Assembly (NCBI RefSeq): GCF_019799905.1
Contig: NZ_JABGCI010000001.1
Span: 620,001-684,000, forward strand
Origin: Trujillonella endophytica
GTDB lineage: Bacteria; Actinomycetota; Actinomycetes; Mycobacteriales; Geodermatophilaceae
Reading direction: 5' to 3'
DNA length: 64,000 nt
A program made the translations under genes and the position numbers. Numbering within the stretch: position 1 is the stretch's first letter; each line of letters starts with the position of its first letter. A model generated the notes under the pieces. It saw only the letters and a list, made by a program, of their open reading frames with translations, was not told the origin of the DNA and searched no databases. Of the stretch, positions 34,329-42,229 are shown piece after piece.

Positions 34329-35447
34329 TCAGCCGGCGGTGATGGCGTCGATCGCGGTCTGCGCCTGCTCGCGCAGGGACTCCGAGATGGGCGCGTTGCC
34401 GGCGTTGTCGGCCGCCTGCTGCTGGCCGTCCTCGCTGATCACGAACTCCATGAACGCCTTGACGTTGTTCGCGGTGCTCTCGTCGTCGTACTCGATGCAG
34501 CCGATGTGGTAGCTGACCAGGACGATCGGGTACTCACCCGAGCCCTCGGTCTCGCGGTTGACCTCGATGGCGAAGTCGTACTCCCCGCGACCCTCGACGG
34601 CGGGCGAGTTCTCGACGACGGCGGCGGCGGACTCCGGCGTGGGAGCGACGAACTCCTCGCCGACGGCGACGCTCACCACGCCCAGGTCACCGGCGCGGCT
34701 GGCGTCCGCGTAGGTGATGGCGCCGGAGGTGCTCTCCACGACGCCGACGACGCCCGAGGTGCCGTTGGCGGCCTCGCCGCCCGGGAGGGGCCACACGCCG
34801 TCGGGCTCGGAGGTCCACACGTCGGGAGCCGTCTGGAACAGGTAGTCCGTGAAGTTGTCCGTGGTGCCCGAGTCGTCGGCCCGGTGCACGGGGGTGATGG
34901 CCGTGCTCGGCAGCGTCGCGTCCGGGTTGTCCTCGGCGATGGCCGGGTCGTTCCAGGTGGTGATCGCACCGGTGAAGATGCCGGCGATCGTCGCGGGCGA
35001 CAGGTTGAGCTCGTCGACGCCCTCGAGGTTGAAGATGACCGCGATCGGCGAGATGTAGTTCGGCAGCTCGAAGACCTCGCCGCCGGCGCAGCGCTCCTGC
35101 GCCTGCGGCAGCTCCTCCTCGTCCAGCGCGGCGTCGGAGCCCGCGAAGGCGGTGGTGCCGGCGATGAACTGCTCGCGACCGGCGCCGGAGCCGGCCGGGT
35201 CGTAGCTGAACTGGACGTCGGGGTACTCGCCCTGGAAGCCGGCCTGCCAGGCCTCCATGGCGGCCTGCTGGCTGCTCGCGCCGGCGCCGGCGAGCTCGCC
35301 GCTCAGCTCCTGCGTCTCGCCGCCGCCGCTGTCGCCGCCCGAGGAGCCGGTGTCGGACTCGTTGTCGGCGCCGCAGGCGGCCAGCGCGAGCGTGGCGGCC
35401 AGTGCGGTGGACAGGGCGAGGGTGCGCGTCCTGTTGCGCAGCTTCAA
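34329..35447 (-). CDS. pstS: Phosphate-binding lipoprotein PstS
   Basis: A 372-residue lipoprotein: basic KLRNRTRT, hydrophobic core and LAAC with Cys25, then a Ser/Gly-rich linker. The phosphate-binding fold shows AGASSQQAAMEAWQAGF, FSYDPAGSGAGREQF, FAGSDAALDEEEL and VHRADDSGTTDNFTDYL, the last carrying Arg, Ser and Thr ligands. It captures phosphate outside the membrane for PstCAB. The start appears to be TTG at 35447: no ATG or GTG precedes the signal peptide closely, and GAAAGG lies eight bases upstream. An ATG at 35501 would add 18 unfitting residues. Regulation is likely by phosphate through the PHO box at 35548-35565. Confidence 0.93.
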   Translation of the reverse strand: MKLRNRTRTLALSTALAATLALAACGADNESDTGSSGGDSGGGETQELSGELAGAGASSQQAAMEAWQAGFQGEYPDVQFSYDPAGSGAGREQFIAGTTAFAGSDAALDEEELPQAQERCAGGEVFELPNYISPIAVIFNLEGVDELNLSPATIAGIFTGAITTWNDPAIAEDNPDATLPSTAITPVHRADDSGTTDNFTDYLFQTAPDVWTSEPDGVWPLPGGEAANGTSGVVGVVESTSGAITYADASRAGDLGVVSVAVGEEFVAPTPESAAAVVENSPAVEGRGEYDFAIEVNRETEGSGEYPIVLVSYHIGCIEYDDESTANNVKAFMEFVISEDGQQQAADNAGNAPISESLREQAQTAIDAITAG

Positions 35448-35510
35448 GTCAGTGCCTTTCGGAGGGTGCCCGGACCTCGATGCCGAGCAGCGCGAATCCA
35501 ACGTGGAACG

Positions 35511-35620
35511 ACGCTAAGCAGCCGAGGTGGCCGCATCCGGGTCGATCGGTGAACGCGAGGTGAACGCCGCCAGAGGTCTCCCTGACCGGATGAGAACCAG
35601 CTCACGTCCGGCCGGTGAAC
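35511..35620 (-). promoter_or_regulatory. PHO box and -10 of the pst operon
   Basis: On the minus strand GTTCACCTCGC and GTTCACCGATC stand directly one after the other (11-bp direct repeat, 35565-35544). This is the form of PhoP boxes known from Streptomyces. A third GTTCACC lies at 35620-35614, 55 bp (five 11-bp steps) away. TAGCGT at 35516-35511 is a good -10, 28 bp past the box. Confidence 0.75.
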
Positions 35621-35698
35621 GAGCCGCGTGGCGGGTCGCATAACGGTCCGGTAACGCCGATAGTGGCAGGTTGACCGTCGACTTCGCGGCCCCGACGG

Positions 35699-36625
35699 TC
35701 AGCTGCGGGGCGTGCGCCGCCAGGAGACGTCGACCGCGTGGCGGGTGAACCCGCGCTTCTCGTAGAGGTTGACGGCCGGCACGTTGTCGGCCTCGACGTA
35801 GAGCAGCACCGCACGCAGCCCGCGCCCCCGCAGGTGCGCCAGGCCGAGGTCGGTGAGGGCCCGGCCCAGGCCCGTGCCCTGGGCGTCGGGGTCGATGCCC
35901 AGCACGTAGACCTCGCCGATCGCCTCGTCCCCGGCGTCACCGGGCGGGTGGACCTTGGTCCAGTGGAACCCGAGCAGCGTGCCGCCGTCGTCGGGGTCCC
36001 CGCGCCAGGCCAGGAAGAAGCCGGCCGGGTCGAACCACGGCTCGGCCTCGCGCAGGGCGACGTCCTCGGCGGTCCAGCTGCCCTGCTCGGGGTGGGAGGC
36101 GAACGCCCGGGCGTTCACCCGCAGCCACGCGGCCTCGTCGCGCCCCGGCCGGAACGCCGCCACGTGCACGCCGTCGGCGAGCGCGGGGCGCGGATCGGGG
36201 TCGACCCCCGCGAGGTCACGGCGCATCTGGAGGAGCACGCGGGCGCGGTCGTAGCCGCCGGCGGTCGCGAGCTCGGCCGACCCCGGCAGGTCGCCGTGCG
36301 CCCAGACACGCAGGGGACGGTCGCCGGCCAGCTCCTCCAGGCGGGTCAGCAGGGCTCGGCCGATCCCCCGACGCCGGGCGTCGGGGTGCACGACCAGCTC
36401 GCCCTCGGCATCCCCCGCGGCGTCCCCGCCCTCGAAGCGGGCGTAGCCGAGGACCGCGTCGCCGGTCGCCACGAGCACGTCCCGGCCGCCCTCGGGGCCG
36501 CCGTGCTGCAGCCGCAGCTCGGCCTCCTCGGAGAGGGGGCGGACGCCGTCGGCGGCCGTGGCGGTGCGCAGCAGTCCCAGCACGGCCGCCACCAGTGCGG
36601 TCTCCAGGCGCGGGGCGTCCCGCAC
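35699..36625 (-). CDS. mshD: Mycothiol synthase
   Basis: The 308-residue protein has two GNAT acetyltransferase domains. The first is degenerate, with LVVHPDARRRGIGRALLTRLEEL. The second is complete, with EVYVLGIDPDAQGTGLGRALTDLGL and VLLYVEADNVPAVNLYEKRGFTRH. MshD acetylates Cys-GlcN-Ins with acetyl-CoA, the last step of mycothiol synthesis. The C-terminal VDVSWRR is typical. GTG at 36625 is a tentative start just after glnR. The order glnR-mshD is the same as in Mycobacterium. mshA, the first enzyme of the pathway, lies at 62116. Confidence 0.9.
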   Translation of the reverse strand: MRDAPRLETALVAAVLGLLRTATAADGVRPLSEEAELRLQHGGPEGGRDVLVATGDAVLGYARFEGGDAAGDAEGELVVHPDARRRGIGRALLTRLEELAGDRPLRVWAHGDLPGSAELATAGGYDRARVLLQMRRDLAGVDPDPRPALADGVHVAAFRPGRDEAAWLRVNARAFASHPEQGSWTAEDVALREAEPWFDPAGFFLAWRGDPDDGGTLLGFHWTKVHPPGDAGDEAIGEVYVLGIDPDAQGTGLGRALTDLGLAHLRGRGLRAVLLYVEADNVPAVNLYEKRGFTRHAVDVSWRRTPRS

Positions 36626-36650
36626 CGCAGGGTCGGAGCTCAGGTCGGGC

Positions 36651-37415
36651 TCAGCGGAGGGGAGCGGTGGTCCGGTCGCCCGGCGTCTCGCTGCTCTCCG
36701 CGCTCTCGGCGCGGGCCGCGGCGGCGGTGGCGTCAGCGACCTGCTGGTCGAGCTTGTAGCCCACGTTCCGGACGGTGCCGATGAGAGCCTCGTGCTCGAT
36801 GCCGAGCTTGGCCCGCAGCCGGCGGACGTGGACGTCGACGGTCCGCGTGCCACCGAAGTAGTCGTAACCCCAGATCTCCTGGAGCAGCTGCGCACGGGAG
36901 AAGACCCGGCCGGGGTGCTGGGCCAGGTACTTGAGGAGCTCGAACTCCTTGTACGTGAGGTCCAGCGGGCGGCCGCGCAGCTTCGCGGAGTAGCTGTGCT
37001 CGTCGATGACGAGCTCGCCGGCCTGCGTGACCCCGCCGTCGAGGCCGTCGGCGGGAGTCGCGGCGGCCAGCCGGCGCGCGGTCGCCCACTTCAGGCGGGC
37101 GTCGACCTCGGCCGGGCCGGCGGTGTCGAGCAGGACGTCGTCGACACCCCAGTCGGCCGACAGCGCCACCAGCCCGCCCTCGGAGAGGACGGCGACGAGC
37201 GCGGAGGCCACACCGGTGGAGGAGAGCAGGCCGCACAGCGTCCGCGCCTGGATGAGGTCGTGGCGCGCGTCGACGAGGACCACGTCACCCGAGTCGCCGT
37301 CCAGCAGGCTGGAGAGCTCCGGGGCGACCACGCGGACCTGGTGACCGAGCAGCCCGAGCGCGGGCAGCACCTCTGTCGTGGCCTGGCGCGCAGCGGTCAT
37401 GAGCACGAGTCGCAT
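36651..37415 (-). CDS. glnR: Nitrogen regulator GlnR (orphan OmpR-type)
   Basis: A 254-residue response-regulator-like protein. The receiver half carries [35 protein letters not shown] (Asp49) and [18 protein letters not shown], all close to Streptomyces GlnR. The winged helix is [20 protein letters not shown] to [17 protein letters not shown]. GlnR acts without a kinase and controls glutamine synthetase, ammonium uptake and much other nitrogen metabolism. The Ala/Ser/Glu-rich C-terminal tail is longer than in Streptomyces. The ATG follows AGAGGAGG. mshD follows 25 bp downstream. Confidence 0.92.
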   Translation of the reverse strand: MRLVLMTAARQATTEVLPALGLLGHQVRVVAPELSSLLDGDSGDVVLVDARHDLIQARTLCGLLSSTGVASALVAVLSEGGLVALSADWGVDDVLLDTAGPAEVDARLKWATARRLAAATPADGLDGGVTQAGELVIDEHSYSAKLRGRPLDLTYKEFELLKYLAQHPGRVFSRAQLLQEIWGYDYFGGTRTVDVHVRRLRAKLGIEHEALIGTVRNVGYKLDQQVADATAAAARAESAESSETPGDRTTAPLR

Positions 37416-37488
37416 GTCGCCTCCTCTGGGGAGCCGGGGACGACGAGGTCGTCCAGGGGTCCACGACTGCGCTGTCGGGTGAGAGCAG

Positions 37489-37494
37489 AGGATA
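37489..37494 (-). promoter_or_regulatory. Candidate -10 for glnR
   Basis: On the minus strand GGTTATCCTC contains TATCCT, 74 bp before the glnR ATG, in an AT-richer patch. No -35 is obvious. Confidence 0.3.
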
Positions 37495-37629
37495 ACCGAC
37501 GTCACGCCGGATCCCGTTCCGGTGTGGGGAAGCCGACCTGTGGCGTCGCCGGTGGATACCGATTCGGTGGAGGTGGCGGCCGCTCCGCTCCGTCGGGCCG
37601 GTCGGCCGTCGGGTGTCTGCGACGATCGG

Positions 37630-38466
37630 GTGGTGTTCCCCGCCGCGCCCGACGTCGAGCAGCCGGCGCGGGTGCACCACCTGCCCGCGGCGCTGGTCGC
37701 CGCCCTGGGGACCGGCCTGCTCGTGCTGCTGACCGCACAGCTGGGGGAGCGCGGGACGCTCGTCGCCGTCGTCGTGCTGCAGGCGGCGCTGGTGGCGGCA
37801 TGGGCGCCGGCGTCCGGCATCCGGGGCGGGGTCGGCGGAACGGCGCTCGGGCTGGCCGCCGCGCTCGCCGCGGACCTGCTGCTCGTGCTGCCGGACCGCC
37901 CCGAGCTCGGCGACCTGCTGGCGGTGCCGGGGATCGCCTTCGTCGCCGCGGTCCTGCACCAGATGCTGCGGCGGGCGCCGCGCGAGGACGTCGTCGGCTC
38001 GCTGGCCGGCACCCTCCTGCTGGTCTGCGCCGTCTGCGGCCTGGCGGTGCTGCTGCGGCTGCCCGACGCCACCGGCGGTGAGCGGTCCGCGGCCACGGCC
38101 GCCCTCGTGGTGGGGGCGGCGCTCGTCGCGGGGCACCTGGTCGACGTGGTCGTGCCGCGGCCGCAGGTGGCCGCGGGCATCGACTGCGGCGTGCTCGGGT
38201 TGCTCGTCGCGCTGATGGCCGGGGTCGCCGTCGCGGTGCTGCGGCACTCGCCGGGCGGGCTGGCCGACACCCTGTCGTCGGTCACCGTCGGGCTGGTGCT
38301 GGCCGGTGTGGCGGCGTTGGTCGGGCTCGCCGGCAGCTACGTCGTCGCCGGGTCGGAGGGGGCGCGCCGCGGCCGCGCCGCCGCGGCGCCGGTCCTCCAG
38401 GCGGTCCTGCCGATCGCGGCGTGCGCGCCGGTGGCGTTCGCGCTGGCCCTCCACACGGCCTTCTGA
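37630..38466 (+). CDS. Multi-span membrane protein of unknown function
   Basis: About 278 residues with some eight hydrophobic segments, for example [38 protein letters not shown] and [20 protein letters not shown], and a short [12 protein letters not shown] loop. I recognise no catalytic motif. It precedes lmeA by 8 bp and is divergent from glnR. The position beside a mannan/phospholipid-binding protein suggests an envelope role, which is inference. GTG at 37630 is tentative, as no ribosome site stands out. Confidence 0.65.
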   Translation: MVFPAAPDVEQPARVHHLPAALVAALGTGLLVLLTAQLGERGTLVAVVVLQAALVAAWAPASGIRGGVGGTALGLAAALAADLLLVLPDRPELGDLLAVPGIAFVAAVLHQMLRRAPREDVVGSLAGTLLLVCAVCGLAVLLRLPDATGGERSAATAALVVGAALVAGHLVDVVVPRPQVAAGIDCGVLGLLVALMAGVAVAVLRHSPGGLADTLSSVTVGLVLAGVAALVGLAGSYVVAGSEGARRGRAAAAPVLQAVLPIAACAPVAFALALHTAF

Positions 38467-38474
38467 GACGCACG

Positions 38475-39164
38475 GTGAAGGGGCTGCTGATCACGCTCGT
38501 CGTCCTGCTGGGCCTCGTGGTGGTCGCCGACCGGGTCGCCGTCGCGGTGGCCGAGGACCGGGTGGCCGAGGCGATCGCCGAGCGCGGGGAGCTGGCGGGG
38601 ACGCCGGAGGTCTCGGTCGACGGCTGGCCGTTCCTCACCCAGGCGTTGGCCGGCGAGTACGAGGACGTCCGCGTCCGGCTCTCCGCCGCCGACCTCGGCG
38701 AGCCGGAGGGCACCACGGCCGACGTCCGCCTGCGCGGCGTGCAGGCGCCGCTGTCGGACGTGCTCGGCGGCTCGGTCGCGGAGCTCCCGGTGGAGAGCAT
38801 CGACGGGACCGTGACGCTCTCCTACGCGTTGCTCTCCCGCGAGCTGGGCACCGACACCACGCTGGTCCCCGAGGGCGACGGCCTGCGGCTGACCACGACG
38901 GTCGAGGTCCTCGGCCGTGATGTGCCGCTCAGCGCGACGGGCACGGTGGTCCTCGAGGGCCAGGAGCTCGTCATCGAGGTCGCCGGGGCCCGCGCGGCAG
39001 GCATCGACCTGCCGGGCGCCGTGGTGGCCGCCGCCAGCGACGCGCTGGACCTCCGCTACCCGATCGACCTGCCCTTCGGGCTGGAGCTGACCGGCGTCAC
39101 CCCGGCGGCCGACGGGGTGCACCTCACCGGCGGCGCGCGGGACACGGTGCTCACCGGGGGCTGA
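38475..39164 (+). CDS. lmeA: LmeA-family (DUF2993) phospholipid-binding protein
   Basis: The 229-residue protein begins with an uncleaved-looking membrane or signal segment (GLLITLVVLLGLVVVADRVA). The DUF2993 fold follows: VSVDGWPFLTQALAGEYEDV, VRLRGVQAPLSDVL and the C-terminal YPIDLPFGLELTGVTPAADGV. Mycobacterial LmeA lies in the same gene neighbourhood (glnR, lmeA, thioredoxin, cysA); it binds phospholipid outside the membrane and supports lipomannan elongation. Whether this species makes lipomannan is not shown here. The GTG start lies 9 bp after the preceding stop. Confidence 0.82.
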   Translation: MKGLLITLVVLLGLVVVADRVAVAVAEDRVAEAIAERGELAGTPEVSVDGWPFLTQALAGEYEDVRVRLSAADLGEPEGTTADVRLRGVQAPLSDVLGGSVAELPVESIDGTVTLSYALLSRELGTDTTLVPEGDGLRLTTTVEVLGRDVPLSATGTVVLEGQELVIEVAGARAAGIDLPGAVVAAASDALDLRYPIDLPFGLELTGVTPAADGVHLTGGARDTVLTGG

Positions 39165-39180
39165 CCGCACCGGGAATGCG

Positions 39181-39654
39181 GTGCGCCGCCGGAGTGCTGC
39201 TGCGGGGGACGGACGTGACGGGCCGGCCGTGCTGGTGGCCGTCCTGCTGGTCACCGCGGCGGTCGCCGGGTGGCTGCGCACGCGCAGCGGGGCGCTGAGC
39301 CGCCCCGGGACCGGGCCGGAGGGCGGCATGCAGGAGTCGGCGGTGCTGGCGGGTCTGGGTGTGCGCCCGGCCGAGGCGGACCTCACCGTCGTCCAGTTCT
39401 CCACCGCCTTCTGCGGTCCCTGTCGTGCGACCCGGGCCCGGCTGCAGCAGCTGCAGCGGACCCGGCCCGGGCTGGCCTACGTGCACGTGGACGCCGAGAG
39501 CCACCTCGACGAGGTGCGCGCGCTGGACGTCCGGCGCACCCCGACGCTGTTCTACCTCGACCGCGCCGGACGGCTCCTCGGGCGCAGCAGCGGGGCGCCC
39601 CGGCCGGACCAGCTGACCGCGCTGGTCGACGCCCACACGGGGGGTGCGGGGTGA
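39181..39654 (+). CDS. Membrane-anchored thioredoxin-like protein
   Basis: The 157-residue protein has one N-terminal membrane helix (VLVAVLLVTAAVAGWL), then a thioredoxin domain with the redox site FCGPC (in VVQFSTAFCGPCRATRARL). The cis-Pro loop is VRRTPTLFYLDRAGRLLG. It faces outside or is tethered at the membrane and should carry out thiol-disulfide exchange. Mycobacterium has a thioredoxin gene (thiX) at the same place between lmeA and the rhodanese genes. GTG at 39181 is tentative; a GTG at 39227 is another option. Confidence 0.78.
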   Translation: MRRRSAAAGDGRDGPAVLVAVLLVTAAVAGWLRTRSGALSRPGTGPEGGMQESAVLAGLGVRPAEADLTVVQFSTAFCGPCRATRARLQQLQRTRPGLAYVHVDAESHLDEVRALDVRRTPTLFYLDRAGRLLGRSSGAPRPDQLTALVDAHTGGAG

Positions 39655-39659
39655 TCGGC

Positions 39660-39671
39660 TACTCTCGCCCC
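39660..39671 (+). promoter_or_regulatory. -10 element for the leaderless leader-peptide mRNA
   Basis: TACTCT at 39660-39665 ends six bases before the GTG at 39672. Transcription would therefore begin at or next to the start codon. Confidence 0.55.
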
Positions 39672-39746
39672 GTGGGCCTCATGCTGACCTCTCGCCGCAC
39701 AGTCGACCTGTGCCGCGTCGGCAGCTGCCTGTGTCCGACTCCCTGA
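39672..39746 (+). CDS. Cys-rich leader peptide (Ms5788A-like)
   Basis: A 24-residue ORF: VGLMLTSRRTVDLCRV then GSCLCPTP and a stop. SRRTVDLCRVGSC strongly resembles the actinobacterial Cys-rich leader family (R-R-x-V-D-L-x-R-V). In Mycobacterium smegmatis Ms5788A stands before the same DUF4395, rhodanese and DUF1416 genes. Such leaderless polycysteine ORFs let ribosome pausing at Cys codons sense cysteine and control the downstream operon. Three Cys codons are here (TGC, TGC, TGT). The 58 nt between this ORF and the DUF4395 ATG can fold (AGGGCA with TGCCCT at 39745-39774), as an attenuator should. An ATG at 39681 is an alternative start. Confidence 0.8.
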   Translation: MGLMLTSRRTVDLCRVGSCLCPTP

Positions 39747-39804
39747 GGGCAGGCCCGCCCGCCCAGACGTGCCCTGACCGCCGTCTCAGAGAGTTCGTCC
39801 GACC

Positions 39805-40251
39805 ATGTCCCGTGAGTCCGCGTCCGTCGACGTCCGTGTCGACGTCCGGGGCCCGCGCTTCGCCGCGTGGGTCACCAGCGGCGTGCTCGCCGTCGCCCTG
39901 CTGCTGGGCGCCGGCTGGCTGGTCGCCGTCCAGGCCGCCGTCTTCGCGGTGGGCGCGTCCGCCGGGATGCGGTGGGCTCCCTACGCCGTCCTGTTCCGGG
40001 TCCTCGTCGCGCCGCGGCTGGGGCCGGTCCGGGAGCGTGAGCCCGAGGCGCCGCTGCGGTTCGCGCAGCTCGTCGGGTTGCTCTTCGCCCTGATCGGAGC
40101 TGCGGGCCACCTGCTCGGCGCGCCGGTCCTGGGCGCCGTCGCCACCGGGGCGGCCCTCGTGGCGGCCCTGCTCAACGCGGCCACCGGCTCCTGCCTGGGC
40201 TGCGAGCTCCACCTGCTCCTCCGGCGGGCGCTGCCCGCCCGCACCGCCTGA
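39805..40251 (+). CDS. DUF4395 membrane protein
   Basis: The 148-residue protein has four hydrophobic segments, including FAAWVTSGVLAVALLLGAGW and GAVATGAALVAALLNAATGS. A conserved C-terminal Cys pair lies in GSCLGCELHLLLRR. It resembles DUF4395 proteins that are encoded with thiosulfate sulfurtransferases and in some species fused or adjacent to thioredoxins. A redox or sulfur-carrier role in the membrane is inference. It is the first structural gene after the Cys-sensing leader. Confidence 0.8.
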   Translation: MSRESASVDVRVDVRGPRFAAWVTSGVLAVALLLGAGWLVAVQAAVFAVGASAGMRWAPYAVLFRVLVAPRLGPVREREPEAPLRFAQLVGLLFALIGAAGHLLGAPVLGAVATGAALVAALLNAATGSCLGCELHLLLRRALPARTA

Positions 40252-40287
40252 CCGCACGCACACCCACCACAGGGAGGAACACCCCCC

Positions 40288-41115
40288 ATGAGCCGCAACG
40301 ACGTACTCGTCACCGCCGACTGGGTCCAGGAGAGCCTCGGCGCCCCCGGCGTCGTCCTCGTCGAGGTCGACGAGGACGCCTCGGCCTACGACGGCGGCCA
40401 CATCGAGGGCGCCGTCAAGCTGGACTGGAAGCAGGACCTCCAGGACCCGCTGCGCCGCGACTACATCGACAAGTCCTCGTTCGAGGCCCTGCTGTCGTCG
40501 AAGGGCATCGGCAACGACGACACCGTGGTGCTGTACGGCGGCAACAACAACTGGTTCGCCGCCTACGCCTACTGGTACTTCAAGATCTACGGCCACCAGG
40601 ACGTCAAGCTGATGGACGGCGGCCGCAAGAAGTGGGAGCTCGACGGCCGCCCGCTGTCGAAGGACACGGTGGAGCGTCCGGCCACCCAGTACACGGCCGG
40701 GGAGCCGGACCTGTCGATCCGCGCCTTCCGCGACGAGGTGGTGGCCTCCATCGGGAGCGCGAACCTCGTCGACGTCCGGTCGCCCGACGAGTTCTCCGGC
40801 AAGATCCTGGCGCCGGCGCACCTGCCGCAGGAGCAGTCGCAGCGGCCCGGCCACGTGCCCACGGCGATCAACATCCCGTGGAGCAAGGCGGCGAACGAGG
40901 ACGGCACCTTCAAGTCCGACGAGCAGCTGGCGGCGCTGTACGCCGAGCAGGGTTTCGACGACAGCAAGCCGACCATCGCCTACTGCCGCATCGGCGAGCG
41001 GTCGAGCCACACCTGGTTCGTGCTCCAGGAGCTGCTCGGCAAGTCCAACGTCAAGAACTACGACGGCAGCTGGGTCGAGTACGGCTCGCTCGTCGGCGTC
41101 CCGATCGAGAAGTGA
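40288..41115 (+). CDS. sseA: Thiosulfate sulfurtransferase (rhodanese)
   Basis: The 275-residue two-domain rhodanese has an N-terminal non-catalytic domain (AYDGGHIEGAVKLDWKQDLQ). The C-terminal domain carries VDVRSPDEFSGKI, HVPTAINIPWSKA and the active loop CRIGERSSH with Cys233. It is very close to actinobacterial CysA/SseA. It moves sulfane sulfur from thiosulfate to acceptors such as cyanide or thiols. The order DUF4395, rhodanese, DUF1416 is conserved in Mycobacterium. Expression is probably tied to cysteine supply through the leader. Confidence 0.92.
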   Translation: MSRNDVLVTADWVQESLGAPGVVLVEVDEDASAYDGGHIEGAVKLDWKQDLQDPLRRDYIDKSSFEALLSSKGIGNDDTVVLYGGNNNWFAAYAYWYFKIYGHQDVKLMDGGRKKWELDGRPLSKDTVERPATQYTAGEPDLSIRAFRDEVVASIGSANLVDVRSPDEFSGKILAPAHLPQEQSQRPGHVPTAINIPWSKAANEDGTFKSDEQLAALYAEQGFDDSKPTIAYCRIGERSSHTWFVLQELLGKSNVKNYDGSWVEYGSLVGVPIEK

Positions 41116-41129
41116 GCTGAGGACCAGAC

Positions 41130-41417
41130 ATGTGCGCAGCACCCAAGCAGGGCAACACCCTGATCGAGGTCGGCAACCAGACGGTGATCCAGGGGCAGGT
41201 GTGGCACGACGGCGCACCCGTCGCCGGTGCCTACGTCCGGCTCCTGGACTCGACCGACGAGTTCACCGCCGAGGTCGTCACCAGCCCGGAGGGCGAGTTC
41301 CGCTTCTTCGCCGCACCGGGCGAGTGGAAGCTCCGCTCGCTGGCCCAGGTGGGCAAGGGCGAGCGCGTGGTCTCGGCCGAGGTCGGCCTGAACGAGACGA
41401 CGCTCGTCATCGAGTGA
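41130..41417 (+). CDS. sseC: DUF1416 protein (SseC-like)
   Basis: A 95-residue beta-rich protein: MCAAPKQGNTLIEVGNQTVI, GQVWHDGAPVAGAYVRLLDS, TAEVVTSPEGEFRFFAAPGE. This is an Ig-like or transthyretin-like fold found almost only beside actinobacterial rhodaneses. The near-N-terminal Cys2 is conserved in such proteins as I recall. Function is unknown, though the constant linkage points to sulfur transfer. It starts 15 bp after the rhodanese stop, and a hairpin follows at 41433. Confidence 0.85.
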   Translation: MCAAPKQGNTLIEVGNQTVIQGQVWHDGAPVAGAYVRLLDSTDEFTAEVVTSPEGEFRFFAAPGEWKLRSLAQVGKGERVVSAEVGLNETTLVIE

Positions 41418-41432
41418 CGGACTGATCGACAG

Positions 41433-41462
41433 CGCCCCTCCCGGCTCCGGCCGGGAGGGGCG
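41433..41462 (+). terminator. Hairpin ending the rhodanese operon
   Basis: CGCCCCTCCCGG pairs perfectly with CCGGGAGGGGCG around a 6-nt loop, 16 bp after the DUF1416 stop. It also faces the end of the convergent DUF4184 gene. Confidence 0.8.
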
Positions 41463-41487
41463 TCGTCGTGTCCGGGGCCGGCCCCGC

Positions 41488-42228
41488 TCAGCGCCGGGTG
41501 GCCGTGGCGCGCCGCAGGTGCCACCCCACGGCCGCGGCCAGGGCGAGCCCGGCACCGGTGCCCCCGCCCACGCGGGCACCGAGGAAGCCGGCGTCCGGTG
41601 GGACACCGTGCGCGAGGATCGCCGCGGTGCCGACGACGGTGGCAGCAGCGAGGAACCCGCCGTACACCCACCAGGTGGCCGGGGTCGGCGGAACGGGGTG
41701 CGCCGGTGTGCGCCGCCACCACCGGAGGAACCAGAGGCCGAGGACGGCGGCGCCGATGAGGCCACTGGCGTACTGGGCCCACTTGTAGCCGGGCAGGCCG
41801 GCCGTCGTCTCCCGGAGCACGGCCAGGTGCTCGGTGCCGAACCGCCCGGCGTGCGTGAACTCGTCCCACAGCACGTGGGTGGCCGCCCCGATCGCGAGCG
41901 CGGCGACCGTGGCCGGCAGCGCCCGGGCCGACCCGACCCGGGGCCGCAGCCCCAGCGGCACCCGGCCGGCGAGCCGCCCGCGCACACCGGCCGGAGCCGC
42001 CGCGAGGGCGGGTGCCGCCAGCAGTCCGTGCCACACGACCCAGATCGACGCGGCCAGCAGCACGTCGAGGCCGACGACGGCGAGCAGCGTGTGCGTCGCC
42101 CAGTCCGGCCGGCCCGGGAGGAAGTAGGGCAGGTCGGGCGCGACGCTGCCGGCCACGAGCGCCGACGCGGGCAGACCCGTGCGCAGCAGCGGCAGGACGG
42201 CGGCGGCGTGGCTCGGGGTGAAGGGCAC
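41488..42228 (-). CDS. DUF4184 membrane protein
   Basis: The 246-residue protein starts MPFTPSHAAAVLPLLRTGLP, the DUF4184 signature. It has about six membrane helices and conserved polar residues inside them (SVAPDLPYF, THVLWDEFTH). The His/Asp/Glu pattern resembles the membrane metal-hydrolase-like YdjM/DUF4184 group, whose function is unknown. The GTG start lies one base past the TetR stop, so the two are likely co-transcribed with TetR first. Confidence 0.78.
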   Translation of the reverse strand: MPFTPSHAAAVLPLLRTGLPASALVAGSVAPDLPYFLPGRPDWATHTLLAVVGLDVLLAASIWVVWHGLLAAPALAAAPAGVRGRLAGRVPLGLRPRVGSARALPATVAALAIGAATHVLWDEFTHAGRFGTEHLAVLRETTAGLPGYKWAQYASGLIGAAVLGLWFLRWWRRTPAHPVPPTPATWWVYGGFLAAATVVGTAAILAHGVPPDAGFLGARVGGGTGAGLALAAAVGWHLRRATATRR

Positions 42229-42229
42229 C

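Noticed and set aside
35632..35656. GTTAC-N6-GTTAT as a GlnR box upstream of pstS
   Set aside because: The second half fits the GlnR consensus poorly, and the position behind mshD gives no strong reason.
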